DNA of 64,000 nt, taken from assembly GCF_020532605.1 (NCBI RefSeq), contig NZ_JAJATW010000010.1, forward strand, positions 60,178 through 124,177. Direction: 5' to 3'. The translations under genes were made by a program, and so were the position numbers. Below are positions 48,612 to 56,679 of the stretch, piece after piece. Each line of letters starts with the position of its first letter. Position 1 is the stretch's first letter. This stretch comes from Marinomonas algarum. GTDB lineage: Bacteria > Pseudomonadota > Gammaproteobacteria > Pseudomonadales > Marinomonadaceae. A model generated the notes under the pieces. The model worked only from the letters and a program-made list of their open reading frames with translations, was not told where the DNA came from and did not search any database.

Positions 48612-49847
48612 TTATGTGAAATACAGTGTCACTTTGTAGTGTGAAGTCGTCGCGTAACGGTGCATTGTCCAGCCCAGTCGATCACAAATTCTTTCAATAA
48701 TAACCAAGCCATAACCGTAGCCACCTTGAGTGTTGAGTGTATCAATATCATTGCATATCATTATTTCTGATTCTGATATCTCAATGACCAGCTCACTTTT
48801 TGCATAACTATAGGCGTTCTTGAGAAGATTATTGATGAGTACCATCACAAAACTGGAGGGTGCGTTTACCTTCACACTTTGCGCGTTATTCACCGTGGAC
48901 AGGATGCGGTTATCCGGGAAAAGACTGCTCATGGCGTTAAGTTGCTGAGTGATTAATTGCGTTATTTCTATCGATTGAAAGTGGTAATCGTCGATTTGTT
49001 CCTTACCAAGTAACAAAAATGTATCGGTTAATAAACCGATATCCGCACAGGCATTCAAAATACGATTTGAGGCCTTATTGGCTAAAGGAACATCGAGATC
49101 GAGTTGTACTAATAAATCAGCTGAGCCTTGTAACACCATTAGAGGTGTCCGGATCTCATGGGCAGCAAAGCGACTAAATTCTTGCTCACGCCTAAAAAAA
49201 TGGTCAATGCGTGTTTTACTGTCAAACAGTGCTTGTTCAATAATAGCCAACTCTTGGTATTTGGCGTCAACAGGGAAATCAGGTTTATCCGGAGGCATGT
49301 GTTTGATTTTATTTAAGACTTTTTGCAAGGGCGTGGCTATTTGCATGACCAAGTAGGAGCCATAAATAAACATTAAGACCACAATTACGCCACCTAATAT
49401 CAAGGTCACTAGGTGGAGTGTGGACTCATAGTCGTCAAGATAATCATCAGCATCGTCTTTAAAGACAATATAATATAGCCCTTCTTTTGACGGCATCTCT
49501 CGGACCAAAAAATGTTTGTCTTCTGGCCCTAGGTGGTGCTCATAGAGACCGGGTTGGTTATAGTGCGCTAACCACCTAGGCATCTCTTGTGTTGAAAAGT
49601 ACATATCGAATTCATAGTGGTTCGGCAGGCTTTGGTCACTCTTATCTAAGCTATAATCTCGTTCGTACATATTGGCTTCTGATTCTAGCCAATGCTGTAG
49701 GCTAATCAGTTCCATTTTATCTTCAGCGATAACGATGACCATCCAAAAAAATAAAATGAAAACAAAACCCAATGAACCAGTGAGCAGAATAAGTTTATAA
49801 GACAGTTTAGGCTTTTTAGCGTGTGACAAGTCGATACCCCTGACCAT
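48612..49847 (-). CDS. Sensor histidine kinase (QseC/PmrB-like)
   Basis: 411 residues: membrane helices at 17-40 and 146-168 flank a periplasmic domain (41-145) with an acidic patch DDADDYLDD (131-139) close to the second helix. The HisKA box FAAHEIRTPLMV has His230; the ATPase domain has NNLLKNAYSYA and GGYGYGLVIIERICDRLGW. No full HAMP is obvious between 169 and 215. Start ATG 49847 overlaps the regulator gene by 32 bases; TTG 49829 after AGGGG is an alternative. Partner of the next gene upstream. Confidence 0.88.
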   Translation of the reverse strand: MVRGIDLSHAKKPKLSYKLILLTGSLGFVFILFFWMVIVIAEDKMELISLQHWLESEANMYERDYSLDKSDQSLPNHYEFDMYFSTQEMPRWLAHYNQPGLYEHHLGPEDKHFLVREMPSKEGLYYIVFKDDADDYLDDYESTLHLVTLILGGVIVVLMFIYGSYLVMQIATPLQKVLNKIKHMPPDKPDFPVDAKYQELAIIEQALFDSKTRIDHFFRREQEFSRFAAHEIRTPLMVLQGSADLLVQLDLDVPLANKASNRILNACADIGLLTDTFLLLGKEQIDDYHFQSIEITQLITQQLNAMSSLFPDNRILSTVNNAQSVKVNAPSSFVMVLINNLLKNAYSYAKSELVIEISESEIMICNDIDTLNTQGGYGYGLVIIERICDRLGWTMHRYATTSHYKVTLYFT

Positions 49848-50490
49848 GAACGGTTTCTAGCATCTTTGTGTCGAAGCCTTTATCAATAATCGTGCGTAGG
49901 GCATAGATATGACTGCGTAAAGCGTCGCTGTCGGGTTCGTCGCCTTGCCAAATGCTTTCGAACAGTTGCTGGCGACTGACAACAGCAGGGTGTTTTTTCA
50001 TCAGTAGCGCTAGAATTTGGAACTGAATACTGCTTAACTTGATATCTTTGCCTGATATTTTTACATGACGATTTTCAAGGTTAAGCTGCAGGTCACCCAC
50101 TTGAAGCGTATCATCGAGCTGTCTTGGTCCTCTTTTTGTCAATGCATCCAATCTTAAAATCAGCTCTTCCATGGCAAAAGGCTTAACGAGATAGTCATCG
50201 CCACCCGCCTCAAAAGCCGCCGTTTTATCAATGAGGCTGTCTCTGGCCGTTAAAAACAAAATAGGGGTATTCAGACGATGCTCTTGCCTTAACTGTTGCA
50301 CGGTTTGAATACCGTCTAACTTAGGCATCATGATGTCCATAATAATGACATCAAAAAACACACCTTGTTGTATAAAGGTAACAGCCGCTTCACCATTCCA
50401 AGCACAATCAACCGTATGGCCTTTTAATTCTAAGAGGTCGCATAAAGTCTCCATAATTTGTCGGTTATCTTCTACGATAAGTATTTTCAT
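49816..50490 (-). CDS. OmpR-family response regulator (QseB/PmrA-like)
   Basis: 224 residues. Receiver domain 1-118 with phosphorylation site Asp52 in MDIMMPKLDG and Lys in DYLVKPF; C-terminal winged helix (about 125-224) with the recognition helix near DALRSHIYALR. Gene order YgiW-like, regulator, kinase is like ygiW-qseBC of enterics. The SD is weak. Confidence 0.93.
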   Translation of the reverse strand: MKILIVEDNRQIMETLCDLLELKGHTVDCAWNGEAAVTFIQQGVFFDVIIMDIMMPKLDGIQTVQQLRQEHRLNTPILFLTARDSLIDKTAAFEAGGDDYLVKPFAMEELILRLDALTKRGPRQLDDTLQVGDLQLNLENRHVKISGKDIKLSSIQFQILALLMKKHPAVVSRQQLFESIWQGDEPDSDALRSHIYALRTIIDKGFDTKMLETVHGQGYRLVTR

Positions 50491-50507
50491 GGTGAGCGGC
50501 CTGTTCG

Positions 50508-50861
50508 TTATGGGTTGACAATGGTTAAGCGGTCAACATCAATTTCAGCCGACTCTAAGAAGTCTTTTTCAACTTCACCTTCGATTTCAATAAGGTCTTT
50601 ATCATCAAAAGGTTGGGTAGGGAAAAGGAACTGATCGATTTCGACACGTATCTGCTCTGCACCATCGCTGAAAAGATACTTATCGCTACTCAATTTTTTA
50701 ATCAAATAACCTTTTAATTTGACGTACTCGTCATCAACAGGGTCCGCCAATATTTGCTTTAAGTCCGTTTTGACTACCGCATTGGGGCCAACGTATTGTG
50801 CAAAGCTGTTTTGGCTTAACGTGAACAAAAGGGGGACTAAAAAAACGAAAATGCGTTTCAT
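50508..50861 (-). CDS. YgiW/NirD-type periplasmic OB-fold protein
   Basis: 117 residues; signal peptide ending SFAQ (about 22-24), then a single OB-fold of the YgiW/YdeI family (GYLIKKLSSDKYLFSD, VEIDQFLF, IEGEVEKDF). Such proteins help cells survive cationic peptides, peroxide or metals. ATG 50861 lies 8 bases after AAAGGA; the ATG 9 bases earlier overlaps the SD. It is the second gene in the barrel-YgiW-RR-HK block. Confidence 0.87.
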   Translation of the reverse strand: MKRIFVFLVPLLFTLSQNSFAQYVGPNAVVKTDLKQILADPVDDEYVKLKGYLIKKLSSDKYLFSDGAEQIRVEIDQFLFPTQPFDDKDLIEIEGEVEKDFLESAEIDVDRLTIVNP

Positions 50862-50873
50862 AAAATACATCCT

Positions 50874-51491
50874 TTAAAATTGATATTGAATACCAGCAAA
50901 CAGAGCTGAGCTGTCTATTATATCGCTCGTACTGTATTGGTAGCCTCCTGATAATGTAAAGGAATCAAGTACTTGGTATTGAAGGGCCAATCTAGCACTG
51001 ACACCCTGAGCATTTTCAGATTGACCGCCTGAGCTAAGCGTTTTATCGGGCGCATTTTCATTATCGTATTGATGGCCATAGCTAAGGTCTGCCTTATGCC
51101 AAACCATACCACCAGCAAGTTGAACCTTGAAGTCGGTGTTCAAAGGGAGTGTGTAAGTCAATAAAAGTTCCAATTGCTCAATATCAAGACTAGCGTTCCA
51201 TTCTTCCTCTTGAAGGTAAGACAGTTGTTTTTCTTTTTCTGCCTCGCGACCAAATTGAGTGTAGCCGAATTCAATACCAAAGCGGTTATCAAACTGGTAG
51301 CCAGCAAATAAACGGTTACCACCTTCCGAGTCATCTCCAAGACTCAAATTTTGCCCATCAACGTCTATGTTTTTGTATTCGTTGTTATCGGTACTGGTGT
51401 TTGCTTTGAAAAGCTCAACACCAATGTAAGGTTGAGCAACAGCAGAGCCACAACAGGTGATAATGGACAGTGCAACAAGACTTTTTTTCAT
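50874..51491 (-). CDS. Small outer-membrane beta-barrel protein
   Basis: 205 residues; signal peptide ending GSAVA (1-20), then eight amphipathic strands, as in OmpA-like transmembrane barrels (LFAGYQFDNRFGIEFGYTQFG). It ends in Phe (GIQYQF), the BAM recognition signal. A charged loop with EKEKQLSYLQEEEW is likely extracellular. ATG 51491 has CGGAGAAAA upstream; an earlier ATG has no SD. It leads the block that ends in the two-component genes. Confidence 0.85.
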   Translation of the reverse strand: MKKSLVALSIITCCGSAVAQPYIGVELFKANTSTDNNEYKNIDVDGQNLSLGDDSEGGNRLFAGYQFDNRFGIEFGYTQFGREAEKEKQLSYLQEEEWNASLDIEQLELLLTYTLPLNTDFKVQLAGGMVWHKADLSYGHQYDNENAPDKTLSSGGQSENAQGVSARLALQYQVLDSFTLSGGYQYSTSDIIDSSALFAGIQYQF

Positions 51492-51566
51492 GATTTTCTC
51501 CGAGTTAGATTGATTTCTTAGAACAGATTTAATCAATACCCGTGTGAAGAAAACGTGAAGGAAAAT

Positions 51567-51601
51567 AAAAAAGGTGACAAAGTGGCTACTTTTTCACCTT
51601 T
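51567..51601 (-). terminator. Intrinsic terminator after the thioesterase gene
   Basis: On the minus strand AAAGGTGA/TCACCTTT (51594-51601 / 51570-51577) with inner AAAGT/ACTTT, followed by a U run. Confidence 0.88.
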
Positions 51602-51632
51602 GTAAAAGGAAGCGGGCGGTGTAAAAAGGGGA

Positions 51633-52046
51633 CTAGCGCGCTTTTAATAGCTGCTCGGCTTGTTTGAATACCACAGGTCGACCTTCTGCTGTCGTTGAGG
51701 TAACGGTCATTTTTGCGGTCAACATTAACTGGTCGTCGTGTGACCGTAATATACGCTGACAAAATACGAATTTTAGACGAGAACTGCGCTCTACATGCGT
51801 CTGTATGTAGAATTTATCATCGTTTTTGAGAGATTTTTTATAATCAAGTTCTGCTTTGATAAGAACAAGATGAATACCGTCATGGGTTACATCGGCAAAA
51901 TTTAACCCACACGATCGAATGTACTGATGACGTGCGTGTTCAAGGTAATTCTGATACACCGCATTATTTACGATGCTTTGTATGTCACATTCATAATCGC
52001 GCACTTCAAAATCCGTTCTATGGTAACCGTGCTTTGCTTCCGTCAT
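51633..52046 (-). CDS. 4HBT-type acyl-CoA thioesterase
   Basis: 137 residues, hotdog fold. The active-site region is DYECDIQSIVNNAVYQNYLEHARHQYI (about 17-43), and LVLIKAELDYKKSLKNDD matches the family. It is not the tol-pal YbgC, which has a YYEDTDAGGVVYH site; that gene is absent from its normal place. AAGG precedes ATG 52046; it follows the GGDEF gene by 39 bases. Confidence 0.88.
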   Translation of the reverse strand: MTEAKHGYHRTDFEVRDYECDIQSIVNNAVYQNYLEHARHQYIRSCGLNFADVTHDGIHLVLIKAELDYKKSLKNDDKFYIQTHVERSSRLKFVFCQRILRSHDDQLMLTAKMTVTSTTAEGRPVVFKQAEQLLKAR

Positions 52047-52085
52047 AGTAATGCCTTAATAAACGATAGGGTGTCACTTTGTTCG

Positions 52086-53096
52086 TTATTCATGATGAGC
52101 AATCTGATTTTTACCCGAGCGTTTTGCATAGGTAAGATAGTGCTCAGCTCTTTCAATCAAAGCTTTTGGGGTTTCATCACCTAAAAGCGTTGCCACCCCC
52201 ACCGAAGCGGTTACGGAGCGAAGCAAAACCTTGGTGTTTTTATAGCGAATTTTCTGGGTAGAGATGCTTTCGCGTATGGTTTCGGCAAGGCGTGATGCTT
52301 CAGCCAGCTCTGTTTCATTGAGTAAAACACCAAAACGTCCGCCATCAATGCGCGCTACCGCAGCATTTTCAGGCAATAAGCTGAGTAACAGTTTCGCCAT
52401 GAAACGAATAAGACCGTCGCCTGCTTTTATATCGTATTCGCGATTTATGTCACCAAGGTTATCGATATCAATCAATAGTACCGAAAGATCATCTTCAGCA
52501 TGCGGTAACTTTTTATACAGTGCTTTTTCAAAGCCTTTGTTATTGAGCAATAACGTTAAATCGTCTCGCTCATTAGATTTTCGGAGTTGATTAAGCTCTG
52601 AACGCAGTGCTGTTAGCTCAGCTTGGGCGTCGCTTAGTGTCTGATCGAAATGACTGATCGCTTGATTGGCTTTAAAGGCACTGTTTTCTAAAAAACCAGC
52701 CAGTTTTTCAAGTTGTTTGCTGTCTGTTGTAAATTTAAGTGCCTTTTTTGCGGTTTCAAGATTCTTATTAAATGTCGACAGCTCTGTAGAAATGTGTGTG
52801 GCGTCAGTGGTGAGCGTTTCTGTCAGAGTCTGTAAAGTCTTTTCATGCCGTGGTGCTTGTTGAAACTGATCTGGCAATAAAAATTCATTGAAGAGTTCTT
52901 TGGAGACAAAGTCAGGAAGATTGCCAAAACGACGCAATGCTCGATCAATGACTTTATTGAGTCTAGGGTTGGTATTGGAAACATACTCATACCACAACCC
53001 GTAGTTTGAGGGTGTAGGAGGAACCTCTAACTTTTCCATAAGAGGAAGAGCGGTCTGCATCAGCTCGTTGGCTTGTTCCGTGCTCTGTTGAAACAT
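52086..53096 (-). CDS. GGDEF-family protein with degenerate active site
   Basis: 336 residues. An N-terminal helical domain (about 25-75, TPSNYGLWYEYVSN) is shared with many stand-alone GGDEF proteins; a coiled coil follows (95-175), then the GGDEF fold (178-336). The signature reads DGGRF (251-255) instead of GGDEF, while the metal-site Asp in LLIDIDNLGDINREY (about 207-221) is kept. Loss of the catalytic acid pair suggests no cyclase activity. No I-site RxxD is clear. ATG 53096 has AGAGG upstream. Confidence 0.88.
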   Translation of the reverse strand: MFQQSTEQANELMQTALPLMEKLEVPPTPSNYGLWYEYVSNTNPRLNKVIDRALRRFGNLPDFVSKELFNEFLLPDQFQQAPRHEKTLQTLTETLTTDATHISTELSTFNKNLETAKKALKFTTDSKQLEKLAGFLENSAFKANQAISHFDQTLSDAQAELTALRSELNQLRKSNERDDLTLLLNNKGFEKALYKKLPHAEDDLSVLLIDIDNLGDINREYDIKAGDGLIRFMAKLLLSLLPENAAVARIDGGRFGVLLNETELAEASRLAETIRESISTQKIRYKNTKVLLRSVTASVGVATLLGDETPKALIERAEHYLTYAKRSGKNQIAHHE

Positions 53097-53212
53097 GAGA
53101 ACCTCTGTCTCTAAAGCTAACAATCAAGATGCCCCATAGCATTTTTAAATAGCCAGCTTTGTATCTAGAAAAATAACAAGAATATAGTCGTGTACACAAG
53201 CGCTAAGCGCCT

Positions 53213-53557
53213 CTAACCACCAGATAGTTTGCTGGTAAAACCTTCTTTTTCAAGTAGGACTTTTACTTTTTGACGATTGTCACCTTGAATTTCAATGTTG
53301 CCTTCTTTAACTGCGCCCCCCGTACCACACTGAGCTTTAAGTTTCTTGCCTAACACCTTTAACGCGTCTTCTGTGATGGGCAGACCGGTTATCAAGGTGA
53401 CGCCTTTGCCTTTGCGGCCTTTTGTTTCAAGCGATATGCGTACTTTACCGTCGCCGACAAGGGTCGTTTTACGGCACTGGCAATCATCAATAGGCGCTTC
53501 GCATTCAGAGCATAACCGCCCTTGATCCGTAGAGTAAACGAGGTTTCGTTTTTTCAT
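53213..53557 (-). CDS. yciH: SUI1/eIF1-like translation factor YciH
   Basis: 114 residues. N-terminal CSECEAPIDDCQC (Cys pairs near 17-28) could bind metal; the SUI1 domain follows with RKGKGVTLITGLP and LKAQCGTGGAVKEGNIEIQGD. Bacterial YciH acts on initiation fidelity and stress translation in a way not fully known. Start ATG 53557. Confidence 0.95.
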   Translation of the reverse strand: MKKRNLVYSTDQGRLCSECEAPIDDCQCRKTTLVGDGKVRISLETKGRKGKGVTLITGLPITEDALKVLGKKLKAQCGTGGAVKEGNIEIQGDNRQKVKVLLEKEGFTSKLSGG

Positions 53558-53638
53558 AGTTTTCTCTCATCGTTGTAGCCTGATTCTTTCGTCAGGATTC
53601 TAACATTTCCTTTTTATAGAGGAAGGTCTATTTTTGAG

Positions 53639-54367
53639 TTATGTAGTCCGAAAAGGAGCCAGGTAGGTCAGTAAATTTTGTATGTCTTCACTTAATTTAG
53701 CATCAATGGACAAAAGTTCTTCTGTAATAGGGTGGTGAAAGCGCAGTTGAGAGGCATGTAACATTAAACGTACTTCATCAGGCCATAATGTTCTGGCAAC
53801 CTTGTTAATATGACGGCAACCGTAACAGGTATCACCCACTAATGGGTTAAGTAAGTGTTTGAAATGACGTCGGATTTGATGTTTTCTGCCCTGTTTAGGG
53901 CAGACTTCAACCCAACTTAAGCGCATTTTATCATAGCGACTTACCGGCACAGGCAGTTCAAATTGTTGCAGACATTGAAAATGCGTCACGGCCTCACGTT
54001 CGGTACCTTCTATTTTAAAACGTGAGCGACCTTTTTGCTCATTGAGTTTGGCAAGCGGATAATCAATCGTACCGTTGTCTTCACAAAAGCCTCTGGTTAA
54101 ACAATGATAGGTTTTCTGTGTTGAACCATCACTAAATTGCTCAGCAAGCTGTCTTGCTGCTTCTGGGGTAAAAGCCATGACAAGCACCCCAGATGTCCCT
54201 CTATCGAGGCGATGAACTGGAAAAACCCATTGCCCCGTTTGATCTCTCAGCTGTTGGACAACGGCGTCTTCTTCCTCTTTTGCTAAGTGTGTACGATGCA
54301 CCAATAAGCCTGATGGCTTGTTAACCGCCACTAGATGTTCATCTTGATACAGTATTTCAAGTGTCAT
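53639..54367 (-). CDS. truC: tRNA pseudouridine(65) synthase
   Basis: 242 residues, RluA family. The catalytic Asp is in HRLDRGTSGVLV (near 52-63); GRKHQIRRHFKHL and the C-terminal LMLHASQLRFHHP follow. Length and the absence of an S4 domain suit TruC and not RluC/D. Start ATG 54367 overlaps the stop of the dehydrogenase gene by four bases, so the two are translated together. Confidence 0.92.
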   Translation of the reverse strand: MTLEILYQDEHLVAVNKPSGLLVHRTHLAKEEEDAVVQQLRDQTGQWVFPVHRLDRGTSGVLVMAFTPEAARQLAEQFSDGSTQKTYHCLTRGFCEDNGTIDYPLAKLNEQKGRSRFKIEGTEREAVTHFQCLQQFELPVPVSRYDKMRLSWVEVCPKQGRKHQIRRHFKHLLNPLVGDTCYGCRHINKVARTLWPDEVRLMLHASQLRFHHPITEELLSIDAKLSEDIQNLLTYLAPFRTT

Positions 54368-55320
54368 GGTTGAGTGTCAGCCTGTCCAGCGCTTGCGAAC
54401 GCTGCAATTTTGTCTATCGCTATGTCAATGAGCGTTTGCATTGCTTCGTCGCTCGCCCAGGCAATATGTGGGGTTAGTAGAAAATTGGGGCAGTGCGTTA
54501 ATGTCTGAAGAGGGTGATTTAACGGCATAGGTTCTTGGGTGGCAACATCAAAAGCCGCACCAGCAATATGACCGCCTTTAAGAGCATTGACCAGGGCAGA
54601 TTCGTCAACAAGACCGCCACGGCTCATATTGAGGAGCAAACAACTCGGCTTCATCATAGAAAATTCCGCCTGGCCAATCAGGTTTTCTGTGTCTGCATTA
54701 AGAGGACAATGCAGACTGACGATGTCAGCTTGTTGTATGGCATCATGAAAAGACACGTAACCTGATCGCACAGTCTGAGCCTGTTTGCGTTCGACAAACA
54801 AAACCTCCATACCAAAAGCACGAGCAATGGTGGCGACTTTTTGACCTAATGCACCACCGCCTATCAGCGCTATAGTGCTGCCTGATAAGTCTTTAATTGG
54901 ATGGTCAATAAAGCAAAAATATTCAGCCTCTGCCCATTTTCCTGCCTTTATGTCTTCTAGATAGTGGATAAGGTTTCGACGCAATGCCAGCAACATGGCA
55001 AAAGTATGCTCTGGAACACTAATACCAGAATAGCCTGCCACATTACTGACTTTTATACTCATTGCTTCGCAGGCATCAAGGTCAACGTTATTTGTTCCGG
55101 TTGCCATCACCTGTATGAATTTGACGGATTTAGCGTGATGTAAGGACTCGGCATTGAGTATGGCTTTGTTGACCATCACAATGTCGGCGTCTTTGATGCG
55201 TTCGATGACTTGTTCAGGGGTCGTTGTGTTGTCATATTCAACGTACTCATCAATATAAGCAGGCAGGGTAATATCAATGTGTTTTGGAAATGACCCTCTG
55301 TCTAAAAAAACCGCTTTCAT
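54364..55320 (-). CDS. D-2-hydroxyacid dehydrogenase (glycerate dehydrogenase-like)
   Basis: 318 residues. NAD-binding GGGALGQKVATIARAFG (about 153-169), active-site Arg in NMSRGGLVDE, catalytic His in TPHIAWASDEA (Trp/Ala pattern as in hydroxypyruvate reductases). The substrate is inferred as glycerate/hydroxypyruvate; other 2-oxoacids are possible. AAGGA precedes ATG 55320. Confidence 0.9.
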   Translation of the reverse strand: MKAVFLDRGSFPKHIDITLPAYIDEYVEYDNTTTPEQVIERIKDADIVMVNKAILNAESLHHAKSVKFIQVMATGTNNVDLDACEAMSIKVSNVAGYSGISVPEHTFAMLLALRRNLIHYLEDIKAGKWAEAEYFCFIDHPIKDLSGSTIALIGGGALGQKVATIARAFGMEVLFVERKQAQTVRSGYVSFHDAIQQADIVSLHCPLNADTENLIGQAEFSMMKPSCLLLNMSRGGLVDESALVNALKGGHIAGAAFDVATQEPMPLNHPLQTLTHCPNFLLTPHIAWASDEAMQTLIDIAIDKIAAFASAGQADTQP

Positions 55321-55340
55321 TTATCTTTCCTTATTTTTCT

Positions 55341-55970
55341 TTATGAAGTGCTATCTAATAAAGGCATTAAGTATGGCAGAATATTTTCTAATACAACGGG
55401 CTGGCCGGCTTTGTTGGGGTGCAAGCCATCGTTCTGCATAAGATCCGGCTCTAGTGCCACGTTTTCTAACATAAAAGGCAAATAAGCGAGGTTATATTTG
55501 CTGGCAATGTCTTGGTATAAATTAAAAAACATTTGTGTGTAACGTTTGCCATAGTTTTGTGGAATCTGGTTACCTATTAACAGCACAGTGGCGCCAATAT
55601 CGTGGGCTTGTTCCACCATACTGCTAAGGTTGGCGGTGGTCTGATCGAGTGGATAGCCTCGTAAAGCATCATTAGCACCGAGTTCCAGAATGACCCAACG
55701 AGGCTGATGGGATGTTAACAGCGCATTAAAACGAGATAAGCCGCCTTGCGTTGTTTCGCCACTGACGCTGGCATTAACAACTCGGATATCGGGATGAGAT
55801 TGCGAAAGTTGTGTTGCTAGCAAGCTTACCCAGCCGTCTTGTTGTCGTAAATTGTATGCCGCGCTTAAGCTGTCACCCATGACTAATAATGTTGACGCTG
55901 ATGCGAACGAACTCATAAAGAGCAGCGTAATCAGTAAGTACAGTTGCTTTATTCGTCTTTTTAAAAACAT
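55341..55970 (-). CDS. tesA: Periplasmic thioesterase I / lysophospholipase
   Basis: SGNH hydrolase of the periplasm. 209 residues; signal peptide (1-25, ending SFASA), block I GDSLS (Ser34 nucleophile), GANDALRG (Asn), and NDGLHPNKAG with the Asp-His pair. ATG 55970 has AAGGG upstream; the longer frame reads over the divergent ybbA start and is not coding. Divergent from ybbA with only 25 bases between start codons, as in enterics. Confidence 0.95.
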   Translation of the reverse strand: MFLKRRIKQLYLLITLLFMSSFASASTLLVMGDSLSAAYNLRQQDGWVSLLATQLSQSHPDIRVVNASVSGETTQGGLSRFNALLTSHQPRWVILELGANDALRGYPLDQTTANLSSMVEQAHDIGATVLLIGNQIPQNYGKRYTQMFFNLYQDIASKYNLAYLPFMLENVALEPDLMQNDGLHPNKAGQPVVLENILPYLMPLLDSTS

Positions 55971-55995
55971 ATTAACCCTTTTAGAGTGATTTATT

Positions 55996-56679
55996 ATGGC
56001 CAGAAAAACCGCGATCAAAGTAGCTAATTTAACCCATACCGTCACGTCAAATACAGGGGATTTAACCATATTGAAGGGAATTAATATGGAAATTCTAGAA
56101 AGTGAGTCTGTCGCTATTGTCGGGTCTTCTGGATCGGGTAAGTCCACTTTACTGGGGCTGTTGGCAGGACTGGACGTGAACACATCCGGCGATATCCACC
56201 TTTACGATGAACACTTTTCTTCCCAAACTGAGGAAACTCGTGCCTTGATTCGGGGTCAATACGTCGGTTTTGTTTTTCAATCCTTTCACCTTTTGCCCAG
56301 CTTACAAGCCATAGAAAATGTCATGCTTCCTGCTGAGTTGAAGGGCGATAAACAGGCACGACAAAAAGCGGAAGTATTACTCGAAAAGGTCGGTTTGTCG
56401 CATCGTTTGACCCATTACCCTAATCAATTGTCAGGGGGGGAGCAGCAACGTGTGGCCATTGCTCGGGCGTTTGCATCCAATCCTAAGATTCTTTTTGCCG
56501 ATGAGCCGACAGGCAATCTTGACGAAGAAAATGGCAAATTAATTGTCGAATTGTTGTTTGATCTTAATCGATCTCAAGGCACAACCTTGGTCATGGTGAC
56601 CCATGACAATGGCTTAGCAAAAATGTGTGATCGCCAGTTAGTGATGTCTTCAGGCCAATTAACGGAACAAAGCTTATGA
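55996..56679 (+). CDS. ybbA: ABC transporter ATPase, YbbA/LolD type
   Basis: 227 residues. Walker A GSSGSGKS (43-50), Q-loop [10 protein letters not shown], signature LSGGEQQR (near 144), Walker [12 protein letters not shown]. It powers the FtsX-like permease that overlaps it by four bases. Belongs to the MacB/LolD class working with lipids or periplasmic mechanics, with no direct substrate evidence. Confidence 0.93.
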   Translation: MARKTAIKVANLTHTVTSNTGDLTILKGINMEILESESVAIVGSSGSGKSTLLGLLAGLDVNTSGDIHLYDEHFSSQTEETRALIRGQYVGFVFQSFHLLPSLQAIENVMLPAELKGDKQARQKAEVLLEKVGLSHRLTHYPNQLSGGEQQRVAIARAFASNPKILFADEPTGNLDEENGKLIVELLFDLNRSQGTTLVMVTHDNGLAKMCDRQLVMSSGQLTEQSL

